A DNA stretch of 64,000 bases from Phallus indusiatus (GCA_027605045.1 JAQFWX010000030.1:248001-312000), one strand, 5' to 3'; positions 35,901-47,516 are shown, counted from the stretch's first letter. The notes: generated by a model not told the origin, from the sequence alone. Program-made: numbers and translations.

Positions 35901-37481
35901 TCATACGGAAGTTTGTTCCTCAAAGTCTATGTCACCTGATTCCGGAGCAAAATGAGATATCCATCGTCCTGTCAAAACTCCAGGAAATGTATCTTCCAGG
36001 TACTTCATCTCTCTAAGTTGTGCAATCGACGGTTTGATTTTTTGTCTCGCGCAACTCATCCTATGATCATTCAAATCATGGACTGGGTGCAAACTGGGAG
36101 AGACGCCGTTGAATTTGATCTTAACCTGTAGCTCCTGTTTCTTTTTATTCCTGGAGATAAGATAAAGCGCAAGATCGTCGTTTGAATAGTCTGTTCCATA
36201 TAGTGTAATAGACCCGAGAGTAGGACAAATATTTTGCTGAGACGTTTTATTAATGATTTTTCGGAAGAATGACTCGGGCAAGATGCATCCTCGCAAGTCC
36301 AAACATCGCAAATTCGTTAGCGGTGTAAAGAAGGAGAGGGCTTCCTCCGCCGTTGAGGTGAGATCGAACGAATGAAATTTGAGTGCCTGTAATTCTGGCC
36401 AATGGCAGATAGGAAGTTGGACATGAACGAGTGATGAATCAACATGTTTTTGACAAGAGCGCAAGCTCAACGTTTGAAGCTTGGGAATTTGGAGTGTCAG
36501 TAATAATTGGAACGTTGCGGCGTTTTCAAATCCAACAATGTCCAACGTCCTAAGCTTGGGAAGACTGAAGGGGCCCTCTCCCAAAAACTCGTCGTCCGAG
36601 CCGTTGTCTTCGAATTGTAGGATTAAGATCTCGAGATTCGGCGCCAAAACACAGAGATGAGTAAATTCATATGAATGTTCAAGAGTGACCTCCAACGCTC
36701 GTAGAGACTCGACGCGTGCCAGATCGGTGAACGCATAACTGCAATTTTTACTCAGAATCAAGGTCTCCAGTTTTGTAACGCCCAGATTAGAGAGGATCGG
36801 CCCGGTCCGATCTCCAACAACATTTCGTAGACCCAACAGCTTCAAGTTAGGCAATCTTTCCACCGAATTGGAAGGAAACATCTCGAATAACATATCAGGT
36901 TGATTGGGCTGAGGGTCTGTGTTCGATGCGGCGAAGTCCTGAACTATAATAGATATGACTCGAGCCAAGTGGGGAAGAATTGTTGCAATGATTTTCATAA
37001 CAGCCGCTTGGTTATCCGCACGCGGTCCTTCTATATGAAGGTGAAGTGGGGTAGACTGCGAAAGATGCAGCCAATGTTCGACGACCGGGGGTCGAGATTG
37101 TAAACAAACGGGTAAGTGCGCCCATAACGCAGGAGTGCCATATACCACGCGCTTCCAACGATGACAGATGAGTACAAAGGTTAACCTGTTACGATAATAG
37201 ATGTATGGAGGCGATTCATATTCCAAGGTTTCGGAGTCGATAACGAGAGGGAGAGCCTGAGAGATGATGCGAATGAGAATTTCATCTGGTAGCCGGCGGA
37301 TGGGTGCGAGTAACGAAGACATTTCCTGTTGTTCATCTCGAAGAGATCGCAGCTGTCTTTCTAGTGTACGCCTCCGAGACTTAATGGTGACGATTTTCTT
37401 GGAGATCTTGGCACGCTCACTTGGGGGTAGGATAAGTTCGCTTGAGCGTCCAGTTGATCTCGGTCGAGTAGACATAGACAT
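35901..37481 (-). CDS. F-box protein with leucine-rich region
   Basis: A single 526-codon frame. An N-terminal basic coiled segment (about residues 20-55, KISKKIVTIKSRRRTLERQL) is followed by an F-box-like motif (RRLPDEILIRIISQALPLV with HRWKRVVYGTPALWAHL after it, about residues 62-125). The rest is built of irregular leucine-rich repeats (LPNLKLLGLRNV, LPKLRTLDIVGF, IPKLQTLSLRSC, LTNLRCLDLRGC). F-box proteins recruit targets to SCF ubiquitin ligases; this large Agaricomycete type is highly expanded and targets are unknown. It has no intron and no defects. Confidence 0.85.
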   Translation of the reverse strand: MSMSTRPRSTGRSSELILPPSERAKISKKIVTIKSRRRTLERQLRSLRDEQQEMSSLLAPIRRLPDEILIRIISQALPLVIDSETLEYESPPYIYYRNRLTFVLICHRWKRVVYGTPALWAHLPVCLQSRPPVVEHWLHLSQSTPLHLHIEGPRADNQAAVMKIIATILPHLARVISIIVQDFAASNTDPQPNQPDMLFEMFPSNSVERLPNLKLLGLRNVVGDRTGPILSNLGVTKLETLILSKNCSYAFTDLARVESLRALEVTLEHSYEFTHLCVLAPNLEILILQFEDNGSDDEFLGEGPFSLPKLRTLDIVGFENAATFQLLLTLQIPKLQTLSLRSCQKHVDSSLVHVQLPICHWPELQALKFHSFDLTSTAEEALSFFTPLTNLRCLDLRGCILPESFFRKIINKTSQQNICPTLGSITLYGTDYSNDDLALYLISRNKKKQELQVKIKFNGVSPSLHPVHDLNDHRMSCARQKIKPSIAQLREMKYLEDTFPGVLTGRWISHFAPESGDIDFEEQTSV

Positions 37482-38010
37482 TAGACACGCGAAAAATCTA
37501 GCAGGTTCTAGGTTTTCATTATCGAATATAAAATTGAATTAGACATACTTTAAAAATTACGCGTTATGTATGAAAATTGGTGGAGATTTAATTGTCTGGC
37601 GGCGTCTCTTGAGGTTTAACAGCAAATCGATCCAGTAAATCCTCTGATGTCTTTCTTGAATTTACTATTCGTCTAATTTGAAAGAGCTCGTCGGATGCCA
37701 GTCAAGTTAGTCTCAAAACGACCTATGCAGAGGAAAAAAGCTAACGCAAAAAATTACCACGTTCCCGACAGTACGGTCCACTCAGCGGACCGGCGCTATC
37801 GTTGCGAGCGGACTTATATCCCCACCACCAACATACTGACCAAGTTCGATTCTCGAAATATAACACGACGGTAGCTAAGTTTCCTTCTATGCAGAACTAC
37901 TCCAGGCGATTCATTCTTCCCTCATCTGCAGCCGAAACTGAAGACATATGGAATTTTGATGATGTTGCTTCGTTTTTTTGCAATTGTCAACTTTCAGCCG
38001 CCATTAGTGT
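37482..38010. other. Gene-free stretch
   Basis: This spacer holds the F-box promoter and no supported gene. Confidence 0.4.
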
Positions 38011-38777
38011 TCAATTACGCAATGGGGCTGGACTTTCCGACACGAAGGCGAGAACGGGTGAGAGTCATTTTGCAAATTATAAAGCTGGGAGCATCTGGAC
38101 GTAGAGGTGAAAGGTCAATTGAGCTATGAACGAAGGTTATCAGGAGACAAAAAAATATAGCGTCATGCTCGCAAAATTGTCTCATAATTGAAAAACACAT
38201 CTCTGAACAATTGGCGTTGATTGGCTTATTGGTCTCCTATGGAATTTAAACGCAATAGACACGAATAATGGGCACTACTAATTGGGTTTTCGGCAATAAA
38301 GTCAGATGTTTTTTCTGAAACTGTTGATGCCCAGGCAAGACCATGCGTGATTCAAAGAACCGAAATAACCATCGTGAACAAGCAAAGAATATACTGACTG
38401 AAATTTGGGGGGCAGACACATCATTGGGTGTATTTGGCGCCACAGAATGACATCAATTCATACACCCGTCGCCGTTATTACCGTCATACCTGGTTGTGTT
38501 TCAACCCACCCGAACACCATGTGCCACTGCATCAAATTTCCTAAAATGTACGACGGCATGTAGAAATTAAAAACACACGGCGTTAATTTTGCCTGGCCGG
38601 GTCGTCCGCGTTGGCGAAGTCTTTCATTATTCTGGTGAGGAATACCTTGTAGGGTCTAGTCTCCCTTATGTGATCATACTCCTTTAGCGTAGATTTTAGT
38701 TTAAAAGGCCCTGCTTGCACCGTTCGTATTCTTCAGTGTGCATACACCCCACCTCTTATTCAACAGTACTACTCGTA

Positions 38778-39290
38778 GTCATGGCACGTTTCACTGCTTA
38801 CTCACTCCTCGCTTTTGCACTGAGCGGGTTAGTTATTGCTTCTCCTCTCATCCTACGTCGTCAGTCTGGCGTTCCGGCTCCTAGTAACGTCGCCTCTGGC
38901 ACCGTCACCACAGGATGCGCCAACTACCGTACTGTTGTAACTGGGGACACCTGTTCTTCTCTTGAACAAGTTTTCAACATCACCGACGCCTCATTCCATA
39001 ACTTGAATCTAGGACTCAACCAAGCCTGCACTGATCTCATCGCCGGAGAAGCTTATTGCGTTCAAGCCGCTGCTACCACGTCGGTCTCTCCCCCAAGCAA
39101 TGTCGCTCCGGGCACTATCACAACGGGATGCGCGCAATACTTCACTATTCAACCCGGCCAAACCTGCGATTCAGTTGATACTGCGTTCGGTATCACTTTC
39201 CAGACCCTCTTGACGTTGAATCCCGAGATCAACTCCGTATGCTCGAACCTCATCGCTGGAGACGCATATTGCGTGCAAAGCGCGACGTAG
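38778..39290 (+). CDS. Secreted protein with two LysM domains, copy 2
   Basis: The 170-residue intronless frame has a signal peptide (MARFTAYSLLAFALSGLVIA), a likely processing site at LRRQ, and two LysM-like repeats: GCANYRTVVTGDTC to LIAGEAYCV and GCAQYFTIQPGQTC to LIAGDAYCV. The linker is shorter than in the other copies. It is the most diverged of the three in the mature part, especially repeat 2 (SVDTAFGITFQTLLTLNPEI, closer to a classical LysM). A TTTAAAAGG box is at about 38701-38709. Likely chitin-binding and secreted. Confidence 0.85.
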   Translation, partial: VMARFTAYSLLAFALSGLVIASPLILRRQSGVPAPSNVASGTVTTGCANYRTVVTGDTCSSLEQVFNITDASFHNLNLGLNQACTDLIAGEAYCVQAAATTSVSPPSNVAPGTITTGCAQYFTIQPGQTCDSVDTAFGITFQTLLTLNPEINSVCSNLIAGDAYCVQSAT

Positions 39291-39419
39291 AGTTATTTAT
39301 GTAATTCCCCTTATAAAGTATAGAGGAGTTGTGTAGTAGGGGAAACACATGGTCATTTATCCAATTATTTAGTGAATGGGCTAATTTGAATAGTCATGTA
39401 ACGATTTAACTACAAACGG

Positions 39420-41090
39420 TACATGAACTTAAACGTCACTAAATGTAACTTCTTTATATATTATTATGCTTATGTTCAACTTGGATTGGAAAATGCTCTA
39501 AGAAAACCGCAATGACCGTGTCAAAGAATGGTCGCAACTTGTCAGTTTCTACATCACTCCTCAAATGGAGGATTTGTTCGACGAGGGCATTCACACGTTA
39601 GGAGTGCCCGTGCAGCAGTGTTACTCCATTTTCGTTACGAAAGTAAAACGGACCTCGCTTCGTGTTTGCTACGAATTGAACTGATCTGGGATTAGCGTTT
39701 ATTACGCTGAGTTTTTTTTTCCTTTTTCGTAGAAAATATGCAACTTACTTACTTTCTTTCTCTAATCGTCCACAACACTGGCAACCTGAAGTCCACCCCC
39801 AAACAAGCAATCGTTCCGGGGCCCGACGTGGTAATACGGTGGTATTCAATCATTGGATATAAAGATTAATTCAAATCACTTTTTGTAAAATTAGAATATT
39901 CCTTGAAATGCGAGTACATATTATACTCAACCTTGAAGTGTTGATCGCGGTTTCCGGTCATGATTATGCATCATTTATCATAAAATACACTTTAAACGAA
40001 GCAGCGTACTTTCATGGGCAAGTCCCAGCACGCCAAGTTCGGCATTACGGGACCTGCGGAGCTTGAAACGGAGTGTGAAGGGAGTTGGTCCTTCCTTCTG
40101 TTCCTTCTTGTTTATTGATTCGGTAATGCGGTAAAAAGTACTCTTGATCTTGCATTTTGACCTCAATCATAACTTGTGCTATTTCTAAGGTATCATCGCG
40201 TGGAGAAAGATAAGAAGAATCTCTTAACGAGGTGTTGGAGCACTTTAATTTCTGCCTCGCGTTTTGCATGTGCGCATGGACGACAAAGCGCTTCTTCAAG
40301 TTCTCCTGTGATAATGGTCGCCTGCAGGCTTGTCCTTTTTTCGAAACTAAAAGCATTATAATTCTTAGACTTTCGATACTCCCGTTCCTCTTCGCGTATC
40401 TTACTTCTTATATCTGGCTCGTATGATCCTGAGATGACCCGCAACTCGTTTACGACTTTCAGGGCTTGCATTCATGTTAGAGCAAAGTGAACGCTTCGTC
40501 TCTTCCATCGACGTTATTAGTCGTGGTGAATATATCTGCTGTACCCATGTCTCGCTCCATGCAACCATGCACCCTGCCCGTTTCCAGCGTTGTCTCATTA
40601 GGTACTACAGTACCTTGATCAACGATTCTCAATCAAGATCAGAAGAACCAGGCATGTCTGTGCTCATGACTCAGTGATGAATACTCAAACATCCAATCCT
40701 ATTTCGCATGCGCCGATCTTCCCAGGTGATTTTTTTTTTTCACTGCCAAAAAGCCGATTTAGCATTTTTTAATATCAAATACCTCGATGATCATTTCAAT
40801 TCCTTGATTTATGCATGCTTCTTTGCTAATAATTTCATCCAGATTTATTCCGGATAATTCACATTTCTCCTTTTTTTCCTCATGCCATTGAGAATGAAGG
40901 GAGAAATATTATCGAGACATGTGTCAGGATGTAGGATCTTTGGCTTTGAAGACTTTGTGATGATGTCGGCGTATCTTTTTTTTGAGTTGTTTTGCGGTTT
41001 CACCGGCCACCGGGTGTGTTCTACGTTAAAAATCTTCCGATATCGGGTGCCAATAGGTAAGAATGCTTGCACACGTTCGACCAGGAACAA
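39420..41090. other. Spacer between LysM copies 2 and 3
   Basis: No gene is assigned. The minus strand 40471-40045 has charged, coding-like open frames (SKIREEEREYRKSKNYNAF, IAQVMIEVKMQDQEYFLP) in two frames, perhaps a decayed gene, but no family is recognised. Confidence 0.35.
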
Positions 41091-41853
41091 ACAACTGACA
41101 TCCAGGTAAAAGGTCGATTGAGTTATGAACGAGGGACAGCACAGCATCTCTCTCGCAGAATTGTCTCATTTGGAAAATACATCTTTGATAAATTCCCGCG
41201 CATCGGTCTGTGGATTTCAAAAGCTACGGAAACTTGAGCGTAATAGGCACAGATACTGGGTATGAATTGGAAAATAATATGTCCCGATGATGAAGTCAGT
41301 GATGGAGTCAGAAGTTTTCTGAAATTGTTGACGCTTGGCAAATCAAGACCATACAAAATACAAAGATCTAAATTAGTCGAAATTAGCATCATAAAAAAGC
41401 ACGGAATGCACTAATCAAAAATCCAAACTGGTGAACAGAGAACATTGGAAGACGTTTGGCGCCACGAGGTGACACTAATTCATTTACCTGTTGCCGCTAA
41501 TGCCGTCATACCAGATCATACGAGGCCATACCTTAGTTCATCAAAAGAAGGCAGCTGACCATGCGTCACCAGACATTTTTTGAAAAGGAAGAACGACACG
41601 TCGAACCTTAAAAATTTACGGCGTTATTATCCACCTGGCCGGGGTATCCGTGCTGGCGAAGTCTCTCATTATTCCAAAAACATTTGGCATGACAAACGCG
41701 AAGAATCACTGAGCGATTTTCTAGTGTATTTTAAAATGTGATAATCCTGTTTTTAGTGTCATAATTTACGGTATATAAAAGCCCTATTCGCGTCACTCGT
41801 GTTCTCCAGTGTGCATACACCCCACTTCCTATTCAACAGTACTACTCGTAGTC

Positions 41854-42378
41854 ATGGCACGTTTCACTGCTTACTCACTCCTCGCTTTTGCATTGAGCGG
41901 GTTAGTTATTGCTTCTCCTCTCATTCTACGTCGTCAGAGTTCCGTTCCGGCTCCTAGTAACGTCGCCCCTGGCACCGTCACCACAGGATGTGCTACATAC
42001 CACACCGCTGTCAGCGGCGACACGTGTTTTCTTCTTGAAGGAGAGTTCAACATCACGGACATCTCCTTCCACACGTTGAATTTGGGCGTCAACGCCCAGT
42101 GCACTAATCTCATCGCAGACCTCGCATATTGCGTTGAGGCAGCTGCAAACAGCACCACGCCGCCTCCCACAGGTGTCACTCCTCCAAGTAATGTCGCTCC
42201 TGGAACAATCACAACGGGATGCGCGCAATACTTCACTGTTACGTCCGGCCTGACCTGCGATTTGATTGACAACGAGTTCAACATCACGCTCGCCCAATTC
42301 TTGACATTCAATACAGGAGTCAATTCCGGATGTACTAATCTCATCGCTGAGGACGCATACTGCGTGCAAAGCGCGTAG
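41854..42378 (+). CDS. Secreted protein with two LysM domains, copy 3
   Basis: The 174-residue intronless frame has the same signal peptide as copy 2 (MARFTAYSLLAFALSGLVIA) but a mature part closer to copy 1: GCATYHTAVSGDTC, TNLIADLAYCVEAA, linker with TTPPPTGVTPPSN, and GCAQYFTVTSGLTC to LIAEDAYCVQSA. The mixture of a copy 2-like 5' part and a copy 1-like 3' part and 3' flank suggests recombination or gene conversion. A TATATAAAAG box lies at about 41773-41782. Confidence 0.85.
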   Translation: MARFTAYSLLAFALSGLVIASPLILRRQSSVPAPSNVAPGTVTTGCATYHTAVSGDTCFLLEGEFNITDISFHTLNLGVNAQCTNLIADLAYCVEAAANSTTPPPTGVTPPSNVAPGTITTGCAQYFTVTSGLTCDLIDNEFNITLAQFLTFNTGVNSGCTNLIAEDAYCVQSA

Positions 42379-42739
42379 GGTCGATTGTGGTTCGTGTTGA
42401 AGAAGTAGGGGAATTGGGTAGTAGTAAGGGAAACACGCGGTCAATAATCCAATTAGTTAGTGATTGGGCTACTGCCATGGACATGTAATAATTGACTACA
42501 AACTGTAAATGGACGAAAACGTCACCAAATGTAACTTTTTCCATCCCTCCTCCACTCGAGACTCTGAAAAAGGTGGCGCCGATGTAGCTTTAGCCATAAG
42601 GCGTCAGACCCTGCGTCACTCATCACTAGCACTTCTCAGAAAGTTTCGAATTCGATTGGAGTTTGAGGTATTTTATTTTCCCGATGGGCATGCGGCAGAA
42701 GTACGCGCACATCTGATTCTGATTATCCAAATCCGAAAC

Positions 42740-43890
42740 TGCTTTCCTTTTAATTAATCTGAATCTTGTAAATGTTATGTGCAATATCGGAGACAACGTT
42801 GAAGAATCCTTACTTGACACCAAGAAATGTCGGACAACAGAGCCATCGCCTGCCGCATTGCTGGGGAAAAAATAAGATTAGCTTCCTTCTTTTACACTCC
42901 ACTTCAAACTCCGATGACCTTCCCCAGTGCCGAGTTTGTAGGTTCGTACCAAGCCGCTTTTCCGAATTGAGACTCAGTCAGTCACCGTGACATCGTTCTC
43001 GTGCGTTCAGAAAAGGGGCTTGGAGCAAACTCGACCTCAAAGGGGGGTAGCCTTTTCGTCTCTACCGTCTTCCACGCTTCTTTTCGCAAATTTTTGATAT
43101 GGAAGATATAGGAGAGGAGATATATGGGAACTGTTTTGGTTTGGCAGAGTTTCAAGGTTAAGTAGTGGAATTTAAGAGGATTGGGTGCGCAATGTTTCCG
43201 TTGATTGAAATATTCTTTTTGATTTTATTTGTTCATCTAGAATTTAACCTTACTTTTTGTTTGATATTTACCAGAAACATGTTGTTAGACTTTATGTTTC
43301 AATATACCAAATTTTCAGAATACTCCGCCGGTTCGTTTCTAGCTTAGTGAAGTAGACTTAAAATGCACCGAAAAGAATGGCCACAATTCCCACGAATTCA
43401 CTGCAATATAACAAAGATTTTATTTCCTTGAATATTACTCATTATAAAAATTGATCAATTTTCTTTATTTTGACTTCGGAGACTTTTTTGGCAGTGGATA
43501 CGCTGAGCACACGTTCAGACTCAAACTGAGCGCAAACTTTGAATCACGTGACTTTTGTCTCAGTAAATTAGTTTTTTACCAATAACTTGCTAAGAAATTA
43601 ATTTTGTTAGTATATTCAAATTTGAAGATACCTGTGATATCAGTGTGCCTGGAATTTTCCAAGTTTCTAGGAGCCTTTGTGGAAGTTGTGTAACATGATT
43701 ATCCCGCGCAACGCTCGTCCGACATGTCCATGCCATTGTGCAATACACACAAACACAATCATAATAATTATGATACTGGATTATTTTAACACATAGATAG
43801 TTCTTATTTTACTAAAAGCACAAAGCATGTTGAAGTACAAAATAATTTACAATTTTCAAAAATGCTACCCCCCTTCGCGGAAGCATTTGC
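42740..43890. other. AT-rich gene-free stretch
   Basis: After the conserved LysM 3 flank ends (about 42740) there is over 1 kb with no supported gene. Confidence 0.4.
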
Positions 43891-43899
43891 TCCAAGCCC

Positions 43900-44063
43900 G
43901 TTCTTTGAACGTGTGAACCTGAAGTTCACCGGCTTGCGCCGAACCTACCGAGTTTGGCTTGATGTGCCGAAATTTAGTCACCGACAACTTGACAACTTGT
44001 CGACACATCTGCATCTAGGTTCGGCGCAAGCCGGTGAACTTCAGGTGAACACGTTCAAAGAAC
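43900..44063. repeat. 48-bp near-perfect inverted repeat with 68-bp loop
   Basis: The left arm (43900-43947) starts GTTCTTTGAACGTGTGAACC and ends GCGCCGAACCTA. The right arm (44016-44063) is its reverse complement with one or two mismatches. Transcribed RNA would form a long hairpin. The right arm is flanked by direct repeats ATCTGCATC at 44007-44015 and 44065-44073. An open frame passes through both arms but is explained by the repeat. Confidence 0.85.
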
Positions 44064-44411
44064 GATCTGCATCAGACTTCTGACTTTTGACCCGCCTACC
44101 GATATGAAGTCACTGTCTTGCGATCGTCGCTCGTAATGAGAAACAACACGGACAGTTTGAAGGCGTCTGACGTTCCTTTTTCCAGTTTAAAGAGTCAAGA
44201 TTTAGGTTGCCATGTCAGTAGCTGTGCCACGCGTAATCCTAACATTGCGTTCGAACTTTAAGCTCTCGGCTATCGCAGTCGATCATTGATATATGTTAGA
44301 GAATCCCCTGAATAAATATATCAATACGACGTCGAACTACATAACTCGACCTCGTCTCGACTCTCAATAACACAACAGCAACACGCTGGAACTCGTCCCT
44401 ACACAATTCAT

Positions 44412-44537
44412 ATGAATGCAACGTTTGATGGCACAGGGACAGCTTTTGATTGTCTTATTGCACAAACCGTTCCTGTTATTCTGGGAAATGGACAGCTAAA
44501 TACAGATATTGGAGGACCACTGGACCAGCCGTTGTGA
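44412..44537 (+). CDS. Possible small ORF, 41 residues
   Basis: A short frame begins after a leader-like stretch (CTCAATAACACAACAGCAAC) and reads MNATFDGTGTAFDCLIAQ...DIGGPLDQPL. An AATAAATATATC box lies about 100 bases upstream. It has no signal peptide, no CaaX end and no relatives in the window. Low support. Confidence 0.2.
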   Translation: MNATFDGTGTAFDCLIAQTVPVILGNGQLNTDIGGPLDQPL

Positions 44538-44899
44538 TTTCCAGTAAGATTTCAGATGTATTTTAATACCCTCACTGATTGAATTCTTCTATAGATATTG
44601 TGTTGAATATCGTTCTCCGCTGTCGAAAGGATGTTGTTTTTAGAGAAGACACAGGAGCCGCTGAATCCAAAATGCTAGTTCTAGAATTTGATGATTGAGG
44701 GTAACGACGAGCGCTGTTGTCGTCAGATGAGTTCTTAGTGATATATGAATCCGTTGTCGTTGTAACCCGATGATGTTGTTCAAAGTAGAGTCGACAGCCC
44801 GAAGAATTTGCAACATGTGGCAGCTCATGGCTTCAGATTTAAGCGCATTGCATAGGCGTCTTCACCGTCGTGATCTAACGAGCATAACCAGAAAGAGTC

Positions 44900-45430
44900 A
44901 AACGCGACTTACTATGCTTGTATAAGAAATAAACTGACAATATTTTTCTTCAATCTTGCTCACAGTGAACCCTAATGTGTCCCGATCATCCCGATTATCG
45001 GAAAGGCCTAATGCCGCTCTGTTTACAGCCCCATAAACAGTTGCCATAGCTTCCTCTAAGGCGCTTTTTTAGTCATTTGCCATGAACGGACGGGTGGTGC
45101 AAGATAGGTCCATACGCGATTGAATCATCAGTTTTTTTTGCTAGTTCAAGTCGACGGTGCGATCGTAAAACAGATATTGATGTAACGTGCCCATATGGTT
45201 CTTTTCCTCCTTCTAAATCTTCTTCTCTATAAAATGAATTAATTTCAAGGCGTACGCAGATATCGACAACATGAACAAGAACATGCATTTTGGCTAGAAT
45301 GTGTCCGACAATTCGACCTTTACTGTCCTCGGCGACGTACGATAGCTGGGGTCACGATAGGGCATAGTATAAATCTATCATATCATATATTAAGAACGCA
45401 CACGCCCATTTTTTGGCAGAAGAAACTTAC
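44900..45430 (-). pseudogene. NAA10/Ard1 N-terminal acetyltransferase pseudogene
   Basis: The minus strand reads YYALS, stop, PQLSYVAEDSKGRIVGHILA, then after an intron-like gap EEDLEGGKEPYGHVTSISVL, RSHRRLELAKKLMIQSR, and further on EEAMATVYGAVNRAALGLSD and DTLGFTVSKIEEKYC. These are consecutive parts of NAA10, the catalytic subunit of the NatA acetyltransferase, including the acetyl-CoA-binding R-x-x-R-R region. It is broken: the conserved W codon of SWPQLSY is TGA, the segment between AMAT and NRAA is shortened, and frames change twice. A retained intron-like gap ending TTTATAG argues for a DNA-level copy rather than a retrocopy. Confidence 0.75.
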
Positions 45431-45439
45431 AATATCGCA

Positions 45440-47338
45440 AAGTATAGTTTTCTGGCAGATTATTTAGGTTACACGCTTACATATTTAGAAGGTCACTTAC
45501 CTAAACCATGTAAGGACATCGGGATGCGATTTAGAGAGACACTGGCGGCGATAGCAAGGAGGTTTCTCAAGGAAGCCAAAGAGCGGAGTCTGAATTGTGC
45601 AGGAAACAGCGTCGTCTGCAGTCGTCCAATCGTGACTCGTCGGTATTTGCCGGGAACAGATAAGATAGCGGTAACAGAGGTAGAACAAAAACGATGCGTC
45701 CTGGTCTCTCCCCCATTTCATCTTTCATTTTCCTACTCGCAATTTTCTCGTTCTCTTTCCATGAGATTCTTTCTTTGTTACCCAAAATCTGCTTAATCTG
45801 ACCTTCGCCTGTTCCAGTTTCTAGTTTTCTTATTCGCATTTCTGTTTTACCCTCTATCTTACACTTATTCTCCTCTTAATTCGCGCTCAAACGACGAAGC
45901 CCTTCTCCAACAACTTCAACTGTATCAATAACGGCGCCGTCTCTATCAGCCACCTCGGATTCAGATTTTACTTGCATTCGTCTCACTCTCTCGTTCTTGT
46001 TTCCATTTTCGTTTTTCTTATCCATGTCCTGAATTTCTCCTTTCATTATCTTACATTCTCCCTTACATCTTAAATTCTACTTCTTGCGCCTCTTGTTTCA
46101 CGAAAATCGCTTATCCATGACTGGTTTTTCGCGAATCGGCTCATGTCGACTCCCAACAACAGTCTTTGCATTTCTCTCGATATCACATTCGGTTTCTCAC
46201 CTAGTTGTCCCCGTTCGTTTCGTTGGATCGCCTGGTTTTGGTGGTCAAAAAGTATCGGAGAGCTTTTTCTTTTGTCACTGACGACGGAGCGTCAGGATTA
46301 AAGTCCCCAGGAGATGACTAGATCCTAGACGGGCTATCCATGGAAAGTCCCGAAATGCGCGATATTTACCGAGTCACGTTACACAACGCGTAGCCTCATT
46401 GTTTCGGAAAAATTGTATATATACTACAAACGATTATCTACAATAAACAACTAATTTTCCCCCCATTTTTCTCTCTATTTTCCCAAACACACAATCACTG
46501 ATTCCCGTATCTTTCCTGCCACTCTCCTGAGGCGCACTCGTCAACCCCCTTGAAATTGTAACACTAGAGACACCGTCTCAAAAGTGCGAGAGCGAATGGA
46601 GGGTCCGGTCCGGGCAGGAGCAAGCACCTAAAAGATAAAACCGCTTAGAAACCAGCCGGATGATTTCCCGTTGAAGAAAGAAGTTCAAGTAGTCTATATC
46701 TGGGTAATGAAAACACGGGGATTGAGCATATACGGAGGTCTAAGGTTGTGGCTGCAAAGCTGTCTTGGCGTCGGTCGGGCCCGGGGTGGACTGGTACCGG
46801 GTACCGAAAGAGCAGTGCACCAACATTTCGTCCTACAACGGATCGTGTTCGAGTGCTTTCTTAAGATGAGCTAATTCATAATGTAATACTTGATTCCAAT
46901 TCTTAAGAATAACGGTGGCATTCGAGTATGTATTCCTGGCGAGATCCGACGACTCTGATTACGAGAAAGAATAAAAAGCTTGCGAAGACTACAATTGGCC
47001 CAAGTTAACCTTGATTTTCTCGGTTAGCCCACATGCGAATTTCTTTGCATGAAAGTGTCTCCGCGCTAAGTAGAGGCTGATGGTCATTATGCATTGATTA
47101 AGGCCACCGCCTTCCTTTAATTATATTCCCTGGCAGTCGTGTTTACTGTCTGGCTAGCTGAAATGCCAAATCTCTGTGATCAATGATCACATGTCGTATA
47201 ACGGAAGGAGTTGAAATTACATATATCACATTCTTCAAATACACTTGGAATAAATACCCCGACATTCTACTAAAAGCGATTAATTTGAAACTGTGAGAAG
47301 CCTGTTAGTGTAAACCTGAGATGACCGTACCATTATGT
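45440..47338. other. Gene-poor stretch
   Basis: Open frames at 45413-45796, 46084-46281 and 46671-46874 show no recognisable domain. Around 46370-46560 the sequence resembles parts of 28600-28830 and 54210-54370, suggesting a decayed repeat. Nothing else is supported. Confidence 0.35.
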
Positions 47339-47516
47339 TTAAAAGCCAGGCAACATCCCAGCATCCTGTTCAGGAGTAAGCTCTTTGGAGGCATCATCTG
47401 ATAAGTCAGTTAATAATAGCGTCGGTCATTCACTCTCAAAATTTACCTGTAGGCAGAGCTATCGCTGTAGTGACTGCAATGATGAAGACAGATGTGAGAA
47501 GACGAGTGATAGACAT
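47339..47516 (-). CDS. Small secreted peptide, 42 residues, one intron
   Basis: Exon 1 (47516-47447) encodes a signal peptide MSITRLLTSVFIIAVTTAIA. A 49-nt intron (donor GTAAAT, acceptor CTTATCAG) leads to exon 2 (47397-47339), and the mature part is only about 20 residues, LPTDDASKELTPEQDAGMLP then GF and stop. There is no cysteine and no basic cleavage site. A strong TATATAAA box is at about 47596-47603, some 80 bases upstream of the ATG, as in other secreted-protein genes of this window. No family is recognised. It could be a peptide signal or a fragment of a longer protein. Confidence 0.5.

Larger units (their letters stand above)
38010..42480. repeat. Tandem LysM cassettes, period about 3.08 kb
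   Basis: Segments 38010-39420 and about 41090-42480 are the same cassette: distal upstream block (GTCTCAT..GAAAA-ACATCT), middle block (TTTGGCGCCAC), proximal block (CTGGCCGGG..GGCGAAGTCT), gene, and 3' flank (GGGGAAACAC, ACGTCAC-AAATGTAACTT). The start codons are 3076 bases apart. The interval 39420-41090 is not repeated elsewhere in the window. Confidence 0.75.

Noticed and set aside
43862..44083. 73-codon open frame
   Set aside because: It simply reads through both arms of the inverted repeat and has no independent support.
45413..45796. 127-codon plus-strand frame
   Set aside because: It lacks an ATG start, shows no recognisable domain, and ends in T-rich low-complexity sequence.
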